DNA of 64,000 bases, taken from the NCBI GenBank assembly GCA_034508935.3, contig CM067443.1, positions 99,189,202 through 99,253,201 on the forward strand, in the 5' to 3' direction. Of this stretch, positions 33,455-46,696 are shown piece by piece. The notes beneath the pieces were generated by a model that worked only from the letters and a program-made list of their open reading frames with translations, ran no database searches and was not told the DNA's origin. The position numbers were made by a program, and so were the translations under genes. Position 1 is the first letter of the stretch. Each line of letters begins with the position of its first letter. The stretch comes from Berghia stephanieae (Eukaryota > Mollusca > Gastropoda > Nudibranchia > Aeolidiidae).

Positions 33455-36400
33455 TCATTTTCCACGCTTTCTCCGATTGCTCTCATCTTTTGACATCTGT
33501 CTAAGATACGCCTCTTGCTGTTTTTCCACCTCTGACTCTGAGACTTTCTGCTTGAATTTTATTTTTTGAACCTCCTGTATATTCCTGAGTTGGCTGAGTT
33601 CTTGCTTCTGATTCATCAACTGGCTTTTTAACTCATCAGTTTCAACATTTTTGTCTGAAATTGAAGAAACAGATTGTCCTTTATGAGATGAGGAAAGGGC
33701 TAGACAATTATTTAAAATCTGACACGAGTTGAAAAGGATGACTTAAAAAAAAAAAGTTATAAAATTTATGGACATTGAGTTTTTCATGCTAACTACATAA
33801 AAATATTTAAAATAGCATTTTCGGAGTCCTGATAGCTCAGATGGTAGAGCACTCGCTTCACAATCAAAAGGACAGATCAATCCCTGGTGCAGTCAATATT
33901 TTTTTTTGTACTCCCCTGTCCATCCAGCAGTGATTGGGTAGCTGGGTCAGTTAGATCTGGCAGAAAATGCTTTGGGATAGACTAGTGTCCTATCCAAAGG
34001 GTAGCAAGCAATTGCTATTGTCCGTTTCACACTTTAGCAACTGGGATAAACTCTGGTTCCATGGACCGAATGGCTCGGAAGGACTACCTTTTAAAAAAAA
34101 AACAAAAAGAAATCCCTTTATTCCTCCCCAGGAGAAAGTTTTCTTAAGGTATGTTCCAATGGAATGTCAGATAAACCCTGGAATCAGCCGTAATTTTAAA
34201 AAGATGAGTAAGGGTGAGGTGACATGCTGAAAGCCACACAGCACAGTGAGGGATCATATTTGTTATCTCTTGAGTATGAAGTGAACAATAGAGAGGAATG
34301 TCACTTAATTTTCATTTTCTTAAGCAGCATAGTGCAGTGTTCATGTTAATGAAATATTACTGACGATTAAGGGGCAAGAAGATTGAAGTTACTTCATTAT
34401 CTAGTAAGATTTCAAATACCAGCTGACCAATTAAAAACTTTCCCAACATAACATAATTGCAAATATTATTGCAGTCCACCCTGACATCAAAATTGGATAC
34501 TCATCCAGATATCAAAGTTATGATATTCATCGCTGTAGGTTAATGCAAAAATTTAAAATAGAGAAAGTAAATATAATTCCCTATATTCAACGCCATGGAG
34601 AAATTGGTCTATGGCTTCTAATCCAAAGAAAGCCTGGAATGATCCAGGCATTTGCTGCAAAGTGAGGTAGGATGAGCTAAATTGCTCAATCCATTCAGAA
34701 TGTCATACAGTGCCTTTACCAAAATAAAGTCACATCGTCCAAATTAAACTCCAAAATTAACTTGTGCTTTGTTTGCCATGGAATGTGGGATAGATATTCA
34801 AAACAAATATAAACCACCATATAAAACATAAAACATGATTTAAGCTACAATATATTAAAGATTTGTATGGTGGAAAACCAAGATTCAAATTCAAAGAATA
34901 AGAACATGCTGTGAAGGGTATGTAAAATAACACAATATTTTCTGCTTTTTTGGCCTGGAACTTCTCTATTCGTTTCATTTCAAAATAGTATTAGTAATAC
35001 AAACATTCCTACCTATAATGATCAACTGAAGTTCCCTGTTTTTAGTTTTCAATGCTTGAACATCCTCTCTGAGAGCATCACAGCTATAGAATTATTGAAA
35101 TCATATGTTACTGTTAATAAATCACTTTAGTACCAGTAATTTAACCTATTGGACTAACGAACAATATCAACATGTTTTTTCAAGTGAGAATAATCTTGCT
35201 CAAAAAGAAAGGTGATAGTGTCTGGAGTAACTATGGGCAAAACACTCGATAGCCAAGGTCAGGGTTAAATGGTGCAATTACAATATCTCCTTATTCATAT
35301 GCAACATTCCCCGTCCTTATAGGTTATACAGATTACATAAAATATTGGGGGTCCCGATAGCCCAGTTGGTAGAGCAATCGCTTCACAAGGGACTGAGAGT
35401 GATCCCGGGTGAAGTCAAGATTTTGTTTATGGCCCCATTGTCCACCCTGCAGTGATTTGGGTAGCTGGGTCTGTTACACATGGCAGTTGGCAGAAAGTAC
35501 TATCTGATAGACTAGCCTTCTATCCAAAGGGTAACAAACAATTGCTACTGTCCATTTGACACAATAGAAACTGGAAGACATACAAATTTATAAGAGATTT
35601 TTTTTTTTTGTTTGTTTGTTGCTTTAGGTAGGTCTCTTCCAACACAATTGAGGTTATATGAGAGACCGCTGAAATAAAAAAAAAACAAGCAATCTAACAA
35701 AAATAGTACAAATGTAAATCAAAATCATAACCCAAAGATATCACAAGCTAAATTATAAATAACCAAGAACAAACAGGCAGAAGATTTACAGAAAAAAAAA
35801 AATCCCCTGTCAAAAATACAATCACAAACCAAAGAAGCAGGATAGGCTAGTAAAGAGAAGAAGAAACGACATCACTATCAGATCGTACACTCATGCGAAC
35901 ATCATAGGTATATGATTCAAGGGTGATGCTCCCATCCAACCACCCGCATTTATAAGAGAGAGAAAAGTGTTTTGTAAATATTCGTAATATGGGAGGAACC
36001 AAAAATTGACTATCAAAGTTAAAAACTGTGTTGATTGTTATTGATATGCATAGTACTTGCAATTCTAAGAATTTTTATATGAAATATAAGATTAGAAATA
36101 ATCAAGAGTCAATTTTCCAATCACTACACCTTTTTTTAGGTTCAATATCATGATTTGAATCACATTAAAATACATAATTTAAATGGAAATGAAATAAACC
36201 ATTTAACTCGTACAAAAATCATTGTAGTTGGTTTATAAATATATAATTTAAAAGTGAAACCATGCTAAAATTACTAATTTATCTATCAGCATCAATATTT
36301 TGCAAGTCTGTGGTACATACTTATAGTAAAACAAGGAAAAAATAGGAAAATAATACTTTAAGGTAAATCAGCATAAATGTATGTGGCTATAGGAAGAAAG

Positions 36401-39400
36401 TTACAACAGTGATCAGAAATATAAATTTGAATCACCATTTCTCAAAAGCTTCCCTCTCTGTTTCCCGTTGACGGGTCAATGCAGCAACAGATTCTCTCTT
36501 GCAAGCTTCTATTTTCTCTAACGAGTCAGCAAGTTGTTTTTGTGTATCCATATGGTGATTCCTTTCTTCCTACAAGACACAAATTCAGTTGGACTTGGTG
36601 ATTAAAATAAGATTAAAAACAAAATTATAATTTTTTCAACATTATGTGAGCTATTCTTTTATATTTAAAAAAAACAACTTAATATCCAAAAATAAAATTC
36701 CCCGGTATATAATATTGCAAGCATAATCAAGCAACAACATCTTAATCTTCCAATTTTTGCATTGATTAAGTTCTTGTTTTTTGCTCATTTTCACAATGTC
36801 GTGATTCAATGTGTTAACAATTCATCATCCCTCCTCACCCCTACACAAGTGAGCCATAATAAAATCCAATTTCATTTAATACACAAGTCGCCTGTAAAGC
36901 ACTATATTTTGTTCTTAGACTCTCTTATACAAACCATCACTTCTTATATCCATTTAACTCCATCATATCTGAGTCAAGTGAGGCATCATGTTTAAATCGC
37001 CTTCCTCAAGAAATGACACCATGGCTAAAATGTTTGATTATTGTTACCAATCCAGTCATTAATCCAGTTCAACATTGTTTCACTTACAATGAGACACTAT
37101 GTAATTCAGCCATTAGTTGATTGTTCAACAGCATGCACACACACAAAAAAAGGAAAATTGATAATTAAATAGGTCCCGTGTTGAAACATTTGTACTATTT
37201 GAAATTTTAAACCACCTCATCTAACATTTCACTGGCACATAGTTTCTGATGATCTACAGTGCAGTCCTGATAAATCGAATTGGGTGGGAAAAGCAAATGA
37301 CTTCTATTTATCAGAATTCGATTTGTCTCCAAACAAGGGAAATAACTAAACCTGACTCCAGAAAGACTACACATTGTTGTACCCTTGTTGTACACGTATG
37401 CTTTGGCCCTGGCCCTTACACTTACAAGCTACACAATAGCACAGAGTAGTACAAAGTTAACACTGCATGCTGTGTAGGCCCTCTACTTCTAGATCTAGAT
37501 CCATCGATCAATAAAGAAAGACAGCACAGAAGAGAAAGAGAAACGCGTGGAGTGGGGTGTGGCCTATGATTGTTCGTGCCGTGTATTGGTCAGCTTGTGG
37601 TTATCACTGTGTGTTAGATCTATTTATAGCCAACCCCCTTTGTTAGCCAGCGGCCAGCAGACCACAAGTTAGTCTTAGTGATGAGAGCGCGAGAAGGAGA
37701 GAGGGATGACGCGAGACAGGTGGTCAATTTGGAGAAAGAAGAGAGAGGGCGGGTGGGACGGAGAGGGAACAACACGCCATTACATGCCTCAGGGGTCTAG
37801 TTATTATTATTATTAGTCAGCTCAGTCATTAAAACGCGTGGGAGGGTGGATACGGAGAACAGGCAGTTCGTTATGACCTTCCAGAGTTTGTTTTTTTAGT
37901 GATGGGCAAGCACTTGCACTTCAAATAAAGAGAATAACAACTGTTTGAATTCGAATTAACCATGAATATTTTATATAGAGAAAGAAGAAAATAATTCATT
38001 ACATCGTATTTTCTTCGATTTAAAAGAAATTCGGTTAATCAGATTTCGAATTATCTGGACTGGACTGTACTTATAGATGCAGCATTACAAGTCTACAAGG
38101 ATATAGTGTACAGCAAATTCATAAACGAAGCTCGGGTTCAACTTAACATTGCCAGATATTCTTGATTGAACATATCAGGTTTGCCAGAAAATGTGCCTTG
38201 AAATGAAGTGACTAGAAAATTTCCCTATTAATAGGGTATACAATTACTTTCAATTCCAATTTTACAGTTTTATCTGATGAATATAACACACTTGTACACA
38301 TCTATAATGTGAAGACATATTGATGTTTATTTTGGTGAAATATGTTCACAAATTTTGTGAATTCGATTTGAGACAAAAACCGTAACAACCCAAAATGCAT
38401 GACTTTTACTAAAATTTATCACTTAAGGAGTAACATACTGTGCCTGACCCCGCAGTTTTTTGCAAAAAATATTTCAAAATTTTGCAAAAAAAATTATGAA
38501 TTTTGAAGAAGAAAATAAGAAAATTTTGCAGGTTTCTAAATATGTTGTATCACACATAACAACTAACTACATGCAACCCATGTAATAAAATCTCCCCACG
38601 GAATTACGCAATTTCAAACTCAAAATTATGCTAAATTATAGGACAAAAAATGGCAAATTTTGCCAGAAATTATGCTGATATAGAAATAGGCACATACTTG
38701 GGAAAACAAAATTAACAAAAAAAATTTCTGTCAATGAAATTGTTATAATAAAGAAAAATCAAAGCTTTCAAATTTCGCCCCCAAAAAAGTTTTTAATCAA
38801 AGAATTTGTCAAATATTTGCAAAACGTGCAGATTTTGCAGTTGCAATGCAAATCAGAAAATTATCCCTAATTTTGCGACCGCAAGCTGTAAAAAAAAAAA
38901 AACACGGGGCCAGACTGTGGTACAATTTGATCATTTATAAGCAAAAATTCTATATATATATTTTTCACCATTTCCCCAAAATTTTAATCTGAATTTGACC
39001 ACTTCATTACACAGAAAAAAAAATTAAAAAATTGAGCATTTATATAGCGCAATATCCACTAAACATGCTCAAAGTGCTTTACAAGGGATCCCTGGCCAAC
39101 AGCAACACTTAACATGTAGGACGGGACATGACGCCTGTTAGAAGATATTACAAATTTTTTTCGGACAGAGACAACACTGTTAATGGCCAGGTACCCATTT
39201 TACACCTGAGCATGGTGAGAGAATGTGAGCTAAGAGCCTTTCCCCAAGGACTCAACTATGTGATGAGCGAGGCGTGTACTCAGGACCTTCCGATCTGAAA
39301 GTGAGTGTCATACCACTAGACCAATAGCTGCACAACCTAAATAAATCTTAATTTGTCAAAATCACTTCAATTTTCTAAACTTTATTGTGTAGTATCACAA

Positions 39401-42400
39401 CAAACTTTATATGCTGTAAACTTGGGCAACAACAAAATATTGGGAATGCAATTAAGATATGTATACATCTGTTTAAATAAAAGATGATTAAAAATTAAGT
39501 TTTTTGAATCAACCTTTTTTCAATTCTAATGAATTCAATCGTCAAAAACACTTTTTATGATGGCAACTAGAAGTAAGAGATTATTTTCATTCTTCCAAAA
39601 GTAATTATTTAAAAAAATTGCATCATTGATGGCTTCCAAAACAAAAAACCATTTCCTACACTTCCTGCAAAAAATAATAAAATTAGATAACGCAAGCCAA
39701 TCAAGTCATAAAAGGCGATAAGCTGCAAATATTTATGATATACAAGAACAATGTAAATATTTAACTTTATGTTTGTTACTGTATTAACACATTCATTTTT
39801 TATGAGATAGCATTAAGTATAAATTATACCTCCAATTTTGCTTCAAGGTCATTAAAATCTTCTTTGAGTACATAGTCATTCTGTATTGATACCTAAAAAA
39901 TAAGAAATATGTTAGTCATCAGTTGATCGTGAATAATAAAAAAATAAATAGAAAATGGGTGGGAAATACACAAATTCAATTTAAACCTTAATGTTGAGGT
40001 TGTTGGTGTAAGATTGGTTGATTTGTTCTAATTCTCTTAAATTTTTATATTTACACCTGACAGAATTAGCGGATAACTGAGCTAATTACTTTTTTAGATC
40101 TCAAATTGCTTCACTCGAGATGAACTGTGTAATGTGCAGTTCAATATCCTGAACCATAATACTAATAGGGAATGAGATTAGCGGAAGAGTAGCATCCCTT
40201 GATTGGACGTCACTGGTGGAGAAGTTATTTGTAAACAAACCAACTACAAGCCAAGCGATCCAAATACAAAATTTATTATTCATATTTCTGTACAAAAATG
40301 CATAACGTTGATTATGATATGCATTTTTGTACATAAATATAAATACTAAATTTTTTATTTAGAGCGCTTGGCTTGTAGTTGGTTTGTTTACAAATAACTT
40401 CTCCACCGGTGACGTCCAATCAAGGGACGCTACTCTTCCGCTAATCTCATTCCCTATACAAGTTAATAACTTAAAAGCTAACAAAATAGAATGTTAGCCT
40501 TAGGAAGTAATAAAAAGAAATAACAAAATGATGCCCTTCTGCATAGGAATCGGTGGATGGCTTTGCCTTGATATTCACTGAAGGAATAAAGATAACCCAT
40601 CAAACAACTGTCTGATGTCAACAGGAATCATCCATGTACAACTGAGCAAATTGGGGGTCATAATCTTGCTTCAAGAAGTAAAGAAGTGAAAAAGAGGTTA
40701 AATAAGCGCTATATAAATTAGCTCTTAATATAATTTAACAAATAGAGAAAATAAAAAGTCAAACTGATACTTATTTAAAACATAACCAGTGCAATTTGTT
40801 CTACTTGATTTGTAATGAATTACATGTAATTTTATTTCAGAAACTCAATTGTAACATGCAAATATGCATATTGATATTTTACAAAGCTTTATATCACTCC
40901 TTGGTAGTTTTTTATGACTTTAAAATGACTAAGTTTTTATCTTTTGAACTGAAAACTTGTTTTTTACTATATAAAAAAATGCATTCACAAATTTAAAAAA
41001 AAATATTAATAACGCACTTGCTAAAAAAAAAAATCAAATATCGTTATTTCAAAGATGATTTAGGTTAGCAAGAGGGCAAGATAGATGAATGTCATTTCAC
41101 ATCTTTCAACCTGCCATGCTACTGCTACTAAAAGTGCATCGTTTTTCAGCTCCTCATTGTGTCAAGTCAAGATTCAAGCGAAACAAACAACTCCAGCATT
41201 GATGCTACATATTGCTCAATTTCATGTTTTATACACTTGCATTTGAATATTCACTTCATAATCACGTATTTTGGAGAGAAAAAAATGCTTACCAATTTTA
41301 TACTGACTGACAAGCCCACACTTCAAAAAAAAAAAAAAGAAGCAGGTACTAAAAAATGAAGACATTCTGTAGTATAACCAGAGACTAGTTGGGCACACTA
41401 TTTTAAGAAGAGAAAAGGAGATCTGACATTAAAATTGTAACTTTTTAAAACCACAACAAACTCTAGAATGGCCGATACCAACACAAAACCTAAATTAAAT
41501 AATGCATTATTAAAAGAACCATAAAATCTAAGTAATTCTCCAAAATACAGAACTAGACAAGATGAACCCCATCGATTAGAAAGGCAGTAGTAACTGAACA
41601 ACTTTGCATAGAAGACATCATGTCAGGAAGTCAGCAGTGGGCATTGTGACAAACAAAACTAATTCTAAAATCGTGACACAAAATATACATGTTCTCTTAT
41701 AAAGCTCAGTATGCACCATATTCTAAACACATTACATATATTTTCTTCATTTCCTGATGGTTGAATAGCATATGTAACACATGATGCAGCCTGCTAGATT
41801 CCAGTAAAATTTCATGACAAAGGCAACACTGCTTTACAACAAGTGGACAACATAATGTCAATTTACAATACGATGAGGAAAATGTGTGCAAAATGAAGTC
41901 AGAGATTATCCATGTTTTTGAAAGAGCTTTCTGCATTGTACTACTTCAGAGCTACAGTGTCTGTGGAGATGGAGTTGATCATGGTTAACGTAGTGGTACA
42001 CAGGCAGTAGCCATTGCTTGCTATCCTTTTTCATAGGATACTGACTCACAGAGAAATTTCCCTAGATTCAAGGGAATCAGCAACTGCTAAGTCATCAGGG
42101 GGGTCAAAAAAAATCTGGACTGCACCCAAGAACAAAACCAGTCTCTTTATTTGAGAGGCGAATGATTTACCACTCAGCTATCAGGACCCCCAAAAAAGTT
42201 GCCCCCGCTTCTGAGGTAGCAACACCTTTGGATAGAACGTTAGTCTATCTCTACTAAAAAGTGTTTTCCACCAGATCTAATAGACTCAGCTACCCAATCT
42301 GTTGGGTGAACATCGGAGTCAGAATAAACCTTGACTGCATCTAGAATCAAGAAATAAATAAAATTGACTCTATATTTCAAAGATCATGCTGCCAACAAAA

Positions 42401-45400
42401 ATAAAGACAACAATATCTGATGAATTTTATCTTTAGGAGTTGAAATAACAGGGCTGGATGTGGGGTCAACTACGTCAAAGATGGCATTTGATTGCAAAAA
42501 ATAGAAATCCACTGTATCAGCAGCCTTATGTGTCACTCAGCACCAAGAGGATAAAGAAGTAAGTATGCTATTTTTGTGAAAAAGTTTAAGGTTAATGACT
42601 TGGATATGGAACCTTGAAAGGGATATAGGGCGAGTGCTTACAACCACAATCTATGAGAGAAGCAATGTATAATTTTGTGCCAGAATATTATTTAGTTAAC
42701 TAATTAAAATTATTACAACCATACATACATACCTCAAGATTTTTTATTGTTTTAGCTTGACATTCAAGGGTGTTGTTTAAACATTGTTTGCTGGAGTTCA
42801 GTGCATCGATCTGAAACAATAAGGTTTTATTTATTTATTTGGGCACAGTAGCATTGGAGAATGCACTAACCCTCATCTAATGTTTTTCTGTTTTCTTTTT
42901 CTTAAATCTGAAATTTTTAAAAAAGGAATTTTGCTAATTAACTAGTACAATTCTGCAAGGGTTTAACCATTGTGCGGTAAAGTGACACAAGAATATAAAG
43001 TAAATGATATATTAATCAGTGAATGGCATTTGTCAAAAATGAGAAAAATGTATCGGTCCATCTGTGTCAAACCCAAACAAGATCATTACATAAAATATCA
43101 TTGTTCCGTATATTATATTACTACATCTAGTGTACATCTATTCTTAATAGTAATAGTGGAGATATGACTTATTTTATGTAAATGTTCAATGAACTAACCT
43201 TTCTTAAAAACGATATTTTTAAAACCCTTCCATTCAATAGATCTAAAATTATCTTTTGGTCAAAAGGCCTGAAAGTATTTGCTTTTAATTATTTTATCTT
43301 TGTTACTGTAGCCCAGTGGTTACGATCTTACAAATTAGACTCAAGTAATAAATTAAAATTGTAAAACATTGTAAAGACAAAGGTAAAAAGAGTAAACTAA
43401 GTTGAGCAGCCCTTACAATTGTAACATATTAATATCATCTCTCTATAACCAGAACATGGGTGAAAGTTACTCAATGATATTAATCCTGCAAAGGCAGGTG
43501 CTCAGAAAAAAAAATCCTGCAACTACCAATAAGAGGAAAAAACAGAAGTGCAGTTAATTATATAAACTACTTTTATGGCAACAGTTGCCGGTTTTTTTCA
43601 TTTTCGAATTCCGGCCAGACAAAAAAAAAACGGCGAGACCTCTTTTTCAAAAATAAAAATCCTGCCATGCCGGATTTTTCCGGCGAACTTTCACCCATGC
43701 CAGAATATGTTATAAAGTCAACATGAAGATTGATAGAAGAATGGATGAGAGATATATATGGATAAGGGAAAGATAGAAATAGAGAAACAGAAAGAGAGAT
43801 CTAATTGGAGGGAAGTTATAATAATTATTCTTTTAAACGGATCTTTAACTGTACTGCAACTCTTGACCTACTTACAAATAAAATCTAGACTCATTTACCC
43901 CCTCCCCCACCCCCTTCCTTTTCGACCATCAATTGCCTTGTCTCACGCCAGTTTGTCTAAACTAACGGCAAAAAAAATGGGAGTATCACCAAAATTCATG
44001 CAACTGAGCACAGGTGTCAAAATATGACATAAGACATGACATTTATTTTTTCAAGGATCCACCACTTGTCCTGAGCTTTTATATGAGGAAAATGTTTGAA
44101 AAGTCAAAATCAGCAGAGCCTAAATTCCGGAATTCCGCATAAGATTATCACCACTGCATGGGTCTTGGTAATGGGCACTTCGTCTGAAAGTGTTGAATGA
44201 CATACATAAAAAACCTGAAACAATTCAGCGAACCATCAAACAGGTATCAAACAAAACTATGTAACATAACACTTACAAAATCACAAAATATAAAAGTGGC
44301 TGGAATAGTTAGTGTAGCAGTTTTATTGCTGATGCAGATGGTTTTGAAGTATTGGCAGTGTTGGGGGTGGGTGATGATCTGGTGGTGGTAGGTGAAGTAG
44401 TACTTGTGGTGGTGGTGGCATTAGCACAGTAGCGATGATGATGATGATTATTATGATTGGGAGGAGGAGGAAGAGAAGGATGAACTTTTTACCTCGAGCT
44501 TCATAATCTCTTTCACCTTCCCCATGAATATTTTTTTTTAATGTTGCAGATGCTTCTATTTTCTATCCTACAGTCAAGACAGATATATTAATCTCCTTCA
44601 ACAAAATAAAATTGAGATGATAAATAAAATAATTATACTAATTATCTTTCCTTGATGAAAAATGCAATTTCAAATGATGCGGTAATGGTGTCTAATGCGA
44701 GTGAACTATCAACTCCCTCACCAGCAAAAATATCAATCAACCTACAAGACAGTCCTAGAAATTCTCATTCATCGGCATCTCCGTCATAGGCCAGCATCAC
44801 TGATTAATATACAACTCCATACATTGTCAAGCTACTTTCAATATTGCATTTGCTGGCAGCAGTGGTGAAAGTGACAAGCGTGATGGATTTATGAAAGTGT
44901 CACTTGCAAGAAAATTTATCTAATTTGGTTTGATACAATGCCAGATAAACATCACTTTCTCTATTACCATGATAAAATGAGAATGGAGCTTACACTCAAG
45001 ACAACAACTTTACGGTAAAGGCAGCGGCACTAAAATTTCAGTTAAACAAAAATCACACAAAATGATTTACTAAGCTTTCTAACGGTGTATTTCATTCTTA
45101 ATTATTGATTGTATTTCTCAGAAAGCTAATGAAGTAAAAAATCTATCAATTTTTGAATTATAAGAACTTTTTAAATTATGGATACATTTTAATTATACTT
45201 GATACAGCGATAGACAATTAATTGAAGAATATATCTGCCTAATTTCTTTAAAATTGTTACACTTGTTCACTATTTTATTTTACTCGCCATCAACCCCACT
45301 TTTTAACCATAATTTTTTCCATACATAAAAATGATTTATATGAAAATAAAGCTTATTTTCTGACCTTTAAAATGATACCCGCCATTTAATTTTTAATTGA

Positions 45401-45757
45401 AACAAAATCACTGAAAATAATAAGTGGGCCATGTTGACTGCAAAACTCAAACTTTCCCGATCGCCGCAAGATGCTGGTTTTGAGGCAGCAGTGAGATCAC
45501 ACATTCTCTCTGTAAAATTGTAAAATTGACAAAAAAATTTCAACAGAAAAATATAAATAGCTCTGGAACCATTAGTCGCAGAGAAACAAATAAGGTATCA
45601 AACCTTAAGTTTTTTTCAAGTCCCATCCCCCTGACTGGGTCAAATTAAGATATTTTCAGTTTGAAAATTTTATCAAAGTGCTTAACCTATCATCATCTAT
45701 ACTATCAGTATCAGTATCTTCTTTCTAGTATTAGTATTATTAGCAAGTAACTATCGC

Positions 45758-45845
<88 letters not shown>

Positions 45846-46107
45846 TTTGGCTACTCTGGCTGGACAAAACAACAACGGAACGGCAACGGACACTAACATT
45901 GGAGCGCAGTTGTAAATCTGCTGCCGCTTTCTGAAATCCAAGGACGTCCCTCATTTGCTGGTGGACAATGGCATACGTTGGAAGCTCTCTATCAATACAT
46001 TCCGACTCGAGTGATATACTTGACAGTTGTTCGACCATAGAATCAGAGAAAACACTGCCGTTTTCAATATCAGGATTAGTTTCGTCTTTTCGAACGTCGG
46101 CCGCCAT
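33455..46107 (-). CDS. coiled-coil protein of unknown function (7 exons)
   Basis: Exons read from the 5' end on the minus strand: 46107-45898, 42810-42733, 40076-39987, 39892-39830, 36569-36436, 35083-35013, 33654-33455. Intron phases run 0,0,0,0,2,1 and every joint keeps frame, giving about 281 aa ending KRGK. The first 70 residues are acidic (start MAADVRKDE). From about residue 55 to the end it is Leu/Glu/Gln/Lys-rich with heptad spacing, for example LNNTLECQAKTIKNLE, LRELEQINQ, LEKIEACKRES, LREDVQALKTKNRELQL and LRNIQEVQKIKFKQKV. There is no signal peptide, membrane segment or catalytic motif. I do not recognise the family; a centrosomal, ciliary or adaptor coiled coil is possible. Exon 3's acceptor has a weak pyrimidine tract, and an unseen exon is possible in the 3-kb first intron. 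Confidence 0.72.
33822..34275 (+). mobile_element. SINE family S3 (tRNA-derived), long copy
   Basis: A box tagctcagatggtagagc in a tRNA-like head (tcctgatagctc…cgcttcacaatc), then ttgggtagctgggtcagtta, tccaaagggtagcaagcaattgc, and an end ctgaaagccacacagcacag…gttatctcttgag. Related copies: 35347-35580 (+), 42096-42345 (-), and a tail at 59577-59740. Lies in the last intron of the coiled-coil gene. Confidence 0.7.
35347..35580 (+). mobile_element. SINE family S3, truncated copy
   Basis: gtcccgatagcccagttggtagagc, B-box-like gagtgatcccgggtg, then the family body to tgtccatttgacac. In an intron of the coiled-coil gene. Confidence 0.72.
37013..38435. other. intronic stretch without recognised features
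   Basis: Part of the 3.3-kb intron between exons 5 and 4 of the coiled-coil gene. I see only a short (TTA)n near 37800 and GA-rich sequence at 37680-37770. Confidence 0.5.
38436..38935. repeat. AT-rich dispersed repeat with imperfect inverted ends
   Basis: The left end tactgtgcctgaccccgcag and the complement of the right end taccacagtctggccccgtg are similar. The interior shares blocks with 23300-23360 (gcaatgcaaatca; tttgcggccgcaa versus tttgcgaccgcaa). No clear flanking duplication. Confidence 0.45.
39033..39338 (-). mobile_element. SINE family S2, near full length, minus strand
   Basis: On + it reads the reverse of the family: atatagcgcaatatccact, caaagtgctttacaaggg, …, tacccattttacacctgag, gagagaatgtgag, tttccccaaggactcaac, ending in the tRNA-like head at tagaccaatagctgc. 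Used here as the reference for the split copy at 4295-6098. Confidence 0.8.
40169..40454. mobile_element. TA-flanked palindromic MITE (286 bp)
   Basis: Two roughly 130-bp arms are near-perfect inverted copies, with outer ends GGGAATGAGATTAGCGG and CCGCTAATCTCATTCCC, next to TA on each side. The loop lies around 40310 (cataacgttgattatgatatg). Tc1/mariner-type MITE, in the intron between coiled-coil exons 2 and 3, about 90 bp from exon 3. Confidence 0.85.
42096..42345 (-). mobile_element. SINE family S3, minus strand
   Basis: Complement carries gtcctgatagctgagtggt in the head, then gattgggtagctgagtc. Lies in coiled-coil intron 2, 390 bp from exon 2. Confidence 0.65.
43455..43699. mobile_element. 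MITE with 14-bp inverted ends and 6-bp duplication
   Basis: Begins CATGGGTGAAAGTT and ends AACTTTCACCCATG, a perfect inverted pair. Flanked by CCAGAA at 43449-43454 and 43700-43705. 245 bp; the interior has A runs and paired atcctgc / ccgg motifs. In coiled-coil intron 1. Confidence 0.8.
43895..44160. repeat. dispersed repeat R1, copy 2
   Basis: Ordered match to 22940-23250: C-rich start, gtatcaccaaaattcatgcaa, ctgagcacaggtgtcaaaa, ggaattccgcataagattatcaccactgc. It also has its boundary near CAGTGGTGATAATC on the complement. Confidence 0.6.
44161..45756. other. intronic stretch without recognised features
   Basis: Coiled-coil gene intron 1; AT-rich, with only short GGT/GAT triplet runs near 44380-44450. 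Confidence 0.5.
45757..45845. repeat. (AAT)n microsatellite
   Basis: About 29 AAT units, 53 bp past the exon 1 donor of the coiled-coil gene. Read through on the minus strand it gives a spurious poly-Tyr tail to exon 1. Confidence 0.97.
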
Positions 46108-46696
46108 GAGTAAACAAATTGTTGAAGCGTGTAAAAAGTTTAACAGTTACTTTAATATTGAAACGATTCAAATATTAGTGTACATTTCATAATTACTGAA
46201 CAAACATTGAAATCATCAGTCTAAAAATAACATAATGTTGGCATGATCAGCCTTTATTCGACACTTTTGTTTGAAGGGAAATGAATAGTTTGTGTTGATT
46301 TAAATCTACCTATCAGATTGAATTTTCATTTTATCATGTTTTGTTTCGTTACTCTTGGTGCTCCGAACTTGTGTAAGTGTGAAAAGTTTCATGACATGGT
46401 CAAAGTGTCGGCTCCGACAGCTCCTTGATGAGAAGACGCAAGTAGTATAACTTACAATGTACCCCAGTTAAATATACTTATACTTTTAGTCAACAAACGC
46501 ATCTGTTGGTGGTAATTAACGGTTTGGCCTTTTTGTTTAATTATAAGCATTCCACGCTTTGTCAAGATTTCTAGATAACCAAACAAAATACATTAATTAG
46601 TATACAATATATTTAGGAGTTCATCAATACAAAGTTCAAGTTCAAAGCCAAAGCTAAACAAATCAACAATACACGACAGTCACAGTACGGACAGCA
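46108..46696. promoter_or_regulatory. divergent promoter spacer
   Basis: 589 bp between the start codon of the coiled-coil gene (minus strand) and that of the acyl-CoA dehydrogenase gene (plus strand). Both 5'UTRs and promoters must fall here unless a 5' exon of one gene overlaps the other. No TATA box or binding site could be assigned with confidence. Confidence 0.6.

Noticed and set aside
45757-45890. Poly-Tyr continuation of the coiled-coil exon 1
   Set aside because: A good donor (AAT|GTTAGT) at 45897 precedes it and the next exon joins in phase; the tail is the (AAT)n repeat in the intron.
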